NCBI GenBank assembly: GCA_017536845.1
Contig: JAFWCP010000561.1
Location: 1-10,221 of the forward strand
From: Solobacterium sp.
GTDB taxonomy: Bacteria; Bacillota_I; Bacilli_A; Erysipelotrichales; Erysipelotrichaceae
Length of the DNA: 10,221 nucleotides
Direction of reading: 5' to 3'
The stretch's first letter is position 1. Every line of letters begins with the position of its first letter. The translations under genes and the position numbers were made by a program. Below, one piece after another: positions 6,191-10,221 of this stretch. A model generated the notes under the pieces. The model was given only the letters and a program-made list of their open reading frames with translations, had not been told where the DNA came from and searched no databases.

Positions 6191-6206
6191 CTCACAGGGA
6201 GCAATT

Positions 6207-7685
6207 ATGACTGCGAAAAGGAACTATAAGAGGAAAAGAAAAAGAAGGCTGAAAAAGGGAGCGAAGATCTTCCTGACCGCCCTTGGCGCTGTATTCTGCG
6301 TCATTCTGTTATGTGTGCTTCTTAACAGATATACGCTGGACCTGCAGCTGACAGGACCGGAAACGGTCTATGTGGAATACGGCCAGCCGTATGAAGAACA
6401 AGGTGCAGCCGCTGCGGCAAAAGGATCGACGCTGTTTTTCATCACCCGCCATCCTGATGTAGTCATCCAGGGAGAAGTCGGTTCGGAAATCGGCACATAT
6501 ACGCTGACTTACCGGACAGAATTCAAAAAAGACGCGGTTGAGAAAACCAGAACCGTCATCGTTCAGGATACAACCCCGCCGGAGATCAGCCTGCATACCA
6601 ATCCGGATTACTACACCCTGCCCAATACGGCATATGAAGAGGAAGGCTACACCGCCTATGACCTTCATGACCAGGATCTGACCGAACAGGTTGTCCGCGA
6701 AGAAACCGATGGAAAGGTTCTCTATACCGTCACCGATTACAGCGGCAATACGGCCACCGTGGAACGGCCGATTGTCTATAACGACCCTGTCCCGCCTGAG
6801 ATCTTCCTTTCCGGCGGCGATGAAATCGTCTGCATCAACGGCGAGGAGTTCCACGACAGCTACTATGCCGAAGACAACGTGGACGGCAATATTACCGAAC
6901 GCGTCAATGTGGAAGGAAACCTCGACACCAGTACCGACGGCGACTACACCCTTGTCTATACCGTCAGGGACAGCTATGACAACGAAGCCCGCGTCGAGCG
7001 GACCGTGCATGTTGTCACAAGGCCAGCTCAGACCGACGGCTATCATGATGCCAAGACAATCTACCTGACCTTTGACGACGGGCCATGGAAATATACCGAT
7101 GAACTGCTTGATATTCTGGCCAGGTACAACGTCAAGGCCACCTTCTTTGTCACAGGGGCCTATCCGGACTATTACTACTGCATCAAAAAAGAGGCTGAAC
7201 AGGGACATACCGTTGCTGTTCATACAGCCACTCACGATTATGCGAAGATCTATGCCAGCCAGGATGCCTACTGGGCTGACTTCGACCGTATGAACGCAAT
7301 CATTGAAGAACAGACCGGCCAGCGGACGACGATGTTCCGCTTCCCCGGCGGTTCCTCCAACACCATTTCCGCCAACTACTCTAAAGGTGTCATGTCAAGG
7401 CTTGTCAATGACGCAGCCTTAAAAGGCTACCAGTACTTTGACTGGAATATCTCCAGCGGCGATGCCGGGGAAACCACCGACACCCAGCGGGTCTACCAGA
7501 ATGTCATCAACGGCATCCAGAGACAGACCAATGCAGGGCTTGCATCTATGGTCCTCCAGCATGATATCAAAGCCTTCTCCATCAACGCGGTGGAAGACAT
7601 CATCAAATGGGGCCTGGAAAACGGCTATACGTTCAAGGCCATCACGCCGACCACCTTCGGCGCCCACCATGGCGTCAACAACTGA
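6207..7685 (+). CDS. Membrane-anchored polysaccharide deacetylase (CE4/NodB) with three Ig-like domains
   Basis: This 492-residue enzyme has a very basic cytoplasmic head (2-20, Lys/Arg-rich), one membrane helix (about 21-39) and a large extracellular part. Three DUF5011/Ig-like domains follow one another (about 44-119, 121-192 and 195-271), the second and third starting with PPEI. The NodB catalytic domain spans about 282-485 and keeps every motif: TFDDGP (288-293, Asp290 and Asp291), HTATH (339-343, metal ligands), RFPGG (378-382), DWN (412-414) and LQH with His452. Family members remove N-acetyl groups from peptidoglycan or other GlcNAc polymers, often giving lysozyme resistance; the substrate here is inferred to be cell wall. 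Ectodomain cysteines are 209 and 325. AGGGAG, 5 nt upstream, selects the ATG at 6207; an ATG at 6036 lies inside the preceding gene. The gene is monocistronic between two terminators. Confidence 0.93.
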   Translation: MTAKRNYKRKRKRRLKKGAKIFLTALGAVFCVILLCVLLNRYTLDLQLTGPETVYVEYGQPYEEQGAAAAAKGSTLFFITRHPDVVIQGEVGSEIGTYTLTYRTEFKKDAVEKTRTVIVQDTTPPEISLHTNPDYYTLPNTAYEEEGYTAYDLHDQDLTEQVVREETDGKVLYTVTDYSGNTATVERPIVYNDPVPPEIFLSGGDEIVCINGEEFHDSYYAEDNVDGNITERVNVEGNLDTSTDGDYTLVYTVRDSYDNEARVERTVHVVTRPAQTDGYHDAKTIYLTFDDGPWKYTDELLDILARYNVKATFFVTGAYPDYYYCIKKEAEQGHTVAVHTATHDYAKIYASQDAYWADFDRMNAIIEEQTGQRTTMFRFPGGSSNTISANYSKGVMSRLVNDAALKGYQYFDWNISSGDAGETTDTQRVYQNVINGIQRQTNAGLASMVLQHDIKAFSINAVEDIIKWGLENGYTFKAITPTTFGAHHGVNN

Positions 7686-7692
7686 TACGAAT

Positions 7693-7719
7693 AAAACACG
7701 GTTCAGCGCCGTGTTTTTT
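7693..7719 (+). terminator. Intrinsic terminator of the deacetylase gene (possibly bidirectional)
   Basis: AAAACACGG (7693-7701) pairs with CCGTGTTTT around a 7-nt loop and is followed by T to 7719, beginning 8 nt after the stop codon. On the minus strand the hairpin is also followed by TTTTAT, so it could back up the terminator of the convergent gene. Confidence 0.88.
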
Positions 7720-7729
7720 ACGTAATATG

Positions 7730-7754
7730 AAAACGGAAGAGCGATGCCCCTCCG
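7730..7754 (-). terminator. Intrinsic terminator of the purC-nitroreductase fusion gene
   Basis: On the minus strand a 9-bp stem (7746-7754 with 7734-7742, two G-T wobbles, 3-nt loop) is followed by TTTT. It begins 15 nt after the TAA at 7769 and faces the deacetylase terminator 10 bp away. Confidence 0.7.
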
Positions 7755-7768
7755 CGTTTCAGAACCGA

Positions 7769-9160
7769 TTATTCAATGACGCAGACAAAGTCGTTCTTGC
7801 GTTCCTTTGCGGCCGGCTTTTCCCCTGCCGGATGGCCCAGGATCACAAAGCCGATGCCTTCATAGTCGCCCTCGATCCCGGCGTCCGCAAGCAGCTGCTT
7901 TCCTTCCGGGGAAGCGAAGACTTCTTTGGCACGATGGATCCAGCAGGAACCAAGGCCCAGCGCACTTGCCGCATTCAGCATGTTGCCGATGACGAGCGAG
8001 CCGTCGTACAGGTATGTTCCGACTGCCTTATCAGCCAGCACTGCCGCCACGACCGGGGCGCCGTAGAACGGATCCATATCCGCGTTCATGACCGCCGCAT
8101 TGAGTTTTGACAGCCGATCCCTGATTTCCTTGTTTTTGACAACCAGGATCCGTCCGGACTGTCTGCCCATGCCGCTGGGTGCGTATGTGCCGGCCTTTGT
8201 GATCAGGTCGATGTCCGCATCCAGAACCTCTTCGTCCGTATAGCTGCGGCAGCTTCTTCTGGCAATCATGTTCCTGATTGCGCAGGGAACCAGCAACTTG
8301 GTGCCGGTAAGCCTTTCATAGGCTTCCAGGTACTTGGCAATGGTCTTGTCGATGACATCCTGCGGCAGGCGGTAATCACTGTCGGGATTGGCCTTGAGCC
8401 AGTCTCTGACAAACTGTTTGTCAAAGGAAGGCTGGCCATGTCCCTTTTCATAGCCGGCCAGCGGCCAGAAACGGGAAGAATCCGGCGTCAGCATTTCATC
8501 GCCCAGGACGACCTCACCGTTTTCGTTGAGGCCGAATTCAAACTTTGTATCAGCAATGATGATGCCCCTGGACAGCGCATAATCCGCGCATTTCTTGTAC
8601 AGGGCAATCGTGTTGTCTCTTAACTGCTCAGCATATTCTCTGCCCTTGCCCGGGAAGATCTTTTCCAGTACGTCAACTGACTGTTCGAAGCTGATGTTCT
8701 CATCGTGGTCGCCGATTTCCGCCTTGGTCGAAGGGGTGTAGATCGGCTCCGGCAGCTTTTCGCATTCCTGCAGCCCGGACGGCAGTTCAATGCCGCACAC
8801 CGTGCCGTTTTTCTGATAGCTGGCCCAGCCGCTGCCGGTGATATAGCCGCGGACGATGCACTCGATCGGCAGCATCGTCAGCTTTCTGCAAAGCATGGAA
8901 TTCCCGTCGAATTCGGCGCTGCGGAAGAATTCCGGCATGTCCTTGACATCGGTCGAAATCATATGATTGGGAATGATATCCTTTGTCAGGTCAAACCAGA
9001 AGGCCGACATCTTTGTTAAGACGGTTCCCTTGTGGTTCACCTTGTTCTTCAGAATCACATCAAATGCCGAAATGCGGTCTGTTGCCCGCATGACCAGGGC
9101 ATCGCCCAGATCATAAATCTCACGGACTTTTCCTTCTTTGACAGGTGCGTACTCTTTCAT
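7769..9160 (-). CDS. purC: Fusion of SAICAR synthetase (PurC) with a nitroreductase-family flavoprotein domain
   Basis: This is one 463-residue reading frame. Residues 1-288 are a complete PurC, which joins CAIR and aspartate using ATP to make SAICAR in purine synthesis: KVREIYDLG at 11-19, signature LPIECIVRGYITGS (97-110), YTPSTKAEIGDHDEN (141-155) and signature IIADTKFEFG (201-210). It is the longer, Ade1-like form ending AYERLTGTK. Residues 293-463 are a full nitroreductase: RRSCRSY (301-307, phosphate/FMN contact), APSGMGRQ (327-334), NAAVM, DPFYGAP, a helix with GNMLNAASALGLGSCWIHRAKEVF split across 392-415, and EGIGFVILGHP (434-444). The join (8261-8305) has neither stop nor a properly spaced internal ribosome binding site. 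AAAGGAG, 6 nt before the ATG, sets the start. PurC function is sure; the flavoprotein's substrate is unknown. No other purine gene is in the window. Confidence 0.92.
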   Translation of the reverse strand: MKEYAPVKEGKVREIYDLGDALVMRATDRISAFDVILKNKVNHKGTVLTKMSAFWFDLTKDIIPNHMISTDVKDMPEFFRSAEFDGNSMLCRKLTMLPIECIVRGYITGSGWASYQKNGTVCGIELPSGLQECEKLPEPIYTPSTKAEIGDHDENISFEQSVDVLEKIFPGKGREYAEQLRDNTIALYKKCADYALSRGIIIADTKFEFGLNENGEVVLGDEMLTPDSSRFWPLAGYEKGHGQPSFDKQFVRDWLKANPDSDYRLPQDVIDKTIAKYLEAYERLTGTKLLVPCAIRNMIARRSCRSYTDEEVLDADIDLITKAGTYAPSGMGRQSGRILVVKNKEIRDRLSKLNAAVMNADMDPFYGAPVVAAVLADKAVGTYLYDGSLVIGNMLNAASALGLGSCWIHRAKEVFASPEGKQLLADAGIEGDYEGIGFVILGHPAGEKPAAKERKNDFVCVIE

Positions 9161-9190
9161 ACAGTTCTCCTTTGTTTTTTTAACGCAAAT

Positions 9191-9218
9191 ATGATATCAC
9201 TGATCTTTTTTTTCACAA
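9191..9218 (-). promoter_or_regulatory. Promoter of the purC-nitroreductase gene
   Basis: On the minus strand TTGTGA (9218-9213), a 16-bp spacer ending in TGA, and TATCAT (9196-9191) form a -35/extended -10 promoter. The -10 overlaps the 8-bp palindrome TGATATCA (9192-9199), which might be an operator half or chance. Initiation near 9184 leaves about 24 nt of leader, too short for a purine riboswitch. Confidence 0.6.
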
Positions 9219-9235
9219 GGAAAAACGCCTGCGGA

Positions 9236-10221
9236 TCACTTCTCCTGCTCCTCTTTGCCATAGTCACGGATGCCGATCTGGTCAAAGTAATGCCTGAGCC
9301 TTGCCTCATAGGCGACATTGCTCAAGGAATAAAAATGCATATGCGCAATTTCCTTCGGCAGATAGGCCTGCTCGACATAATGGTTGGGATAGTCATGGGG
9401 ATACAGATAGCCGATGCCCCTGTCCAGCTTTGCCGCCCCGGCGTAATGGGCATCCTGCAGATACGGCGGAATCCGGAGATTGCCGCTTTTTTCCACTTCC
9501 GCAAGCGCCTTGAAGATCCCGGCACTGGCCGCATTCGACTTGGGGGCACAGGCCACATAGGCAGCTGCCTGGGCAAGGATGATCTGTCCTTCCGGCATGC
9601 CCACCCTTTCCACCGCCAGCGAAGCACTGACGGCAATCTCGAGCGCCCTTGGATCGGCGTTGCCGACATCCTCGGAAGCGGCGATCATGATCCGGCGGGC
9701 AATAAAGCGGGGGTCCTCACCGGCCGCGCACATCCTGGCCAGATAATACAGGGCTGCGTCCGGATCGCTGCCGCGCATGGATTTGATGAAGGCCGATATC
9801 ATGTCATAGTGGCTGTCGCCGTCCCAATCATAGTGGATGGAACGTTTCTGCGTGCATTCCCGGGCCGTTTCCAGGTCGATATGGATATACCCGTCATCGC
9901 CCCGGTCAGAGGTCAGCACGGCCAGCTCAATGGCGTTATAGGCGCTGCGTGCGTCCCCGTCCGCCGCATCCGCCAGAAAGGCCATTGCTTCCTCGGTCAT
10001 CGTGACCCGCTTTGCGGCCACCCCGCGCACCGGATCTTCCAGGGCCCGCTTCATCAGCACCATGATCTCTGCCGCGGTCAGCGGCTTCAGTTCAAAGACA
10101 CGTGAGCGCGACAGCAGGGCCCGGTTGACCTCAAAGTACGGATTTTCCGTCGTGGCCCCGATCAGGATGACCGTGCCTTCTTCGACATGGGGCAGCAGGT
10201 AATCCTGCTGGGCCTTGTTGA
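9236..10221 (-). CDS. rarA: Replication-associated recombination protein A (AAA+ ATPase), 5' end outside window
   Basis: The frame is open from the right edge to a TGA at 9236, 327 residues plus stop, representing about the last three quarters of a RarA/MgsA protein (E. coli RarA is 447 aa). RarA is a homo-oligomeric AAA+ ATPase related to clamp loaders that acts at stalled replication forks and binds SSB in characterised species. The visible part starts inside the AAA+ core with NKAQQDYLLPHVEEGTV, then sensor-1 LIGATTENP, the arginine finger region ALLSRSRVFELKPL, a lid domain, and the long helical C-terminal domain (SIHYDWDGDSHYDMISAFIK, then AASEDVGNADP, then MPEGQIILAQAAAYVA). Walker A and B lie outside the window. 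The C terminus ends in a charged tail. No clear terminator separates it from the purC-nitroreductase promoter 18 bp away, so some read-through is likely. Confidence 0.95.
   Translation of the reverse strand, partial: NKAQQDYLLPHVEEGTVILIGATTENPYFEVNRALLSRSRVFELKPLTAAEIMVLMKRALEDPVRGVAAKRVTMTEEAMAFLADAADGDARSAYNAIELAVLTSDRGDDGYIHIDLETARECTQKRSIHYDWDGDSHYDMISAFIKSMRGSDPDAALYYLARMCAAGEDPRFIARRIMIAASEDVGNADPRALEIAVSASLAVERVGMPEGQIILAQAAAYVACAPKSNAASAGIFKALAEVEKSGNLRIPPYLQDAHYAGAAKLDRGIGYLYPHDYPNHYVEQAYLPKEIAHMHFYSLSNVAYEARLRHYFDQIGIRDYGKEEQEK

Noticed and set aside
6309..7235. Minus-strand open frame (308 codons) opposite the deacetylase gene
   Set aside because: It lies wholly within a well-supported CE4 gene, shows no ribosome binding site that I can see and encodes no recognisable domain.
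8261..8305. Independent start for the nitroreductase at the internal ATG of RNMIARRS
   Set aside because: The only purine-rich tract (AGGA) is about 3 nt before the ATG, too close to act as a ribosome binding site, and the frame is continuous with PurC.
9161..9190. Purine riboswitch upstream of purC
   Set aside because: The predicted leader is about 24 nt and has no aptamer-like stems.
9200..9240. Terminator hairpin after rarA
   Set aside because: Only an A/T stem (TTTTTC with GAAAAA) forms and it overlaps the purC -35 region; it lacks a GC stem followed by a T run.
9032..10105. Plus-strand open frame (357 codons) opposite rarA and the purC start
   Set aside because: It crosses the purC promoter and opposes two firmly identified genes; the encoded sequence resembles no known protein.

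Overview
The window is chromosomal-looking DNA from a Gram-positive bacterium of moderate GC (about 50-55%), most likely a Bacillota and possibly a gut Erysipelotrichia-type lineage. The signs are AGGAG-type ribosome binding sites at every gene, two lipoproteins with classical lipoboxes, a membrane-anchored CE4 deacetylase with extracellular Ig-like repeats, compact promoters with extended -10 boxes, and tight gene packing. The family-level placement is inference. I see no tRNA, rRNA, CRISPR array, transposase, phage gene or origin, and no gap longer than about 130 bp.

Left block (1-3383, minus strand): a rhodanese-fold protein without the catalytic cysteine, a cytoplasmic GH13 alpha-glucan hydrolase with an extra C-terminal tail, an RlmI-type rRNA cytosine methyltransferase whose start overlaps the GH13 stop, and the first 32 codons of an unidentified protein. 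The last three look like one transcription unit.

Middle block (3457-7719), devoted to the cell envelope: two divergent units share the intergenic region 5053-5173. To the left, on the minus strand, are a membrane-anchored protein that reads as a degenerate NodB/CE4 deacetylase and a DUF4367-like lipoprotein, closed by a terminator. To the right, on the plus strand, are a thioredoxin-fold lipoprotein (CEYC), a 101-residue repeat-containing protein of unknown function, a terminator, and then a full-length CE4 polysaccharide deacetylase with three Ig-like domains and all catalytic motifs. An active deacetylase, a pseudo-deacetylase and an extracytoplasmic thiol protein lie within 4 kb.

Right block (7730-10221, minus strand): the replication-associated ATPase RarA (5' end outside the window) is followed by an in-frame fusion of PurC (SAICAR synthetase) to a complete nitroreductase domain. 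The fusion has its own promoter, a short leader and a terminator facing that of the deacetylase gene. It is the most unusual gene in the window; the pseudo-deacetylase is second.
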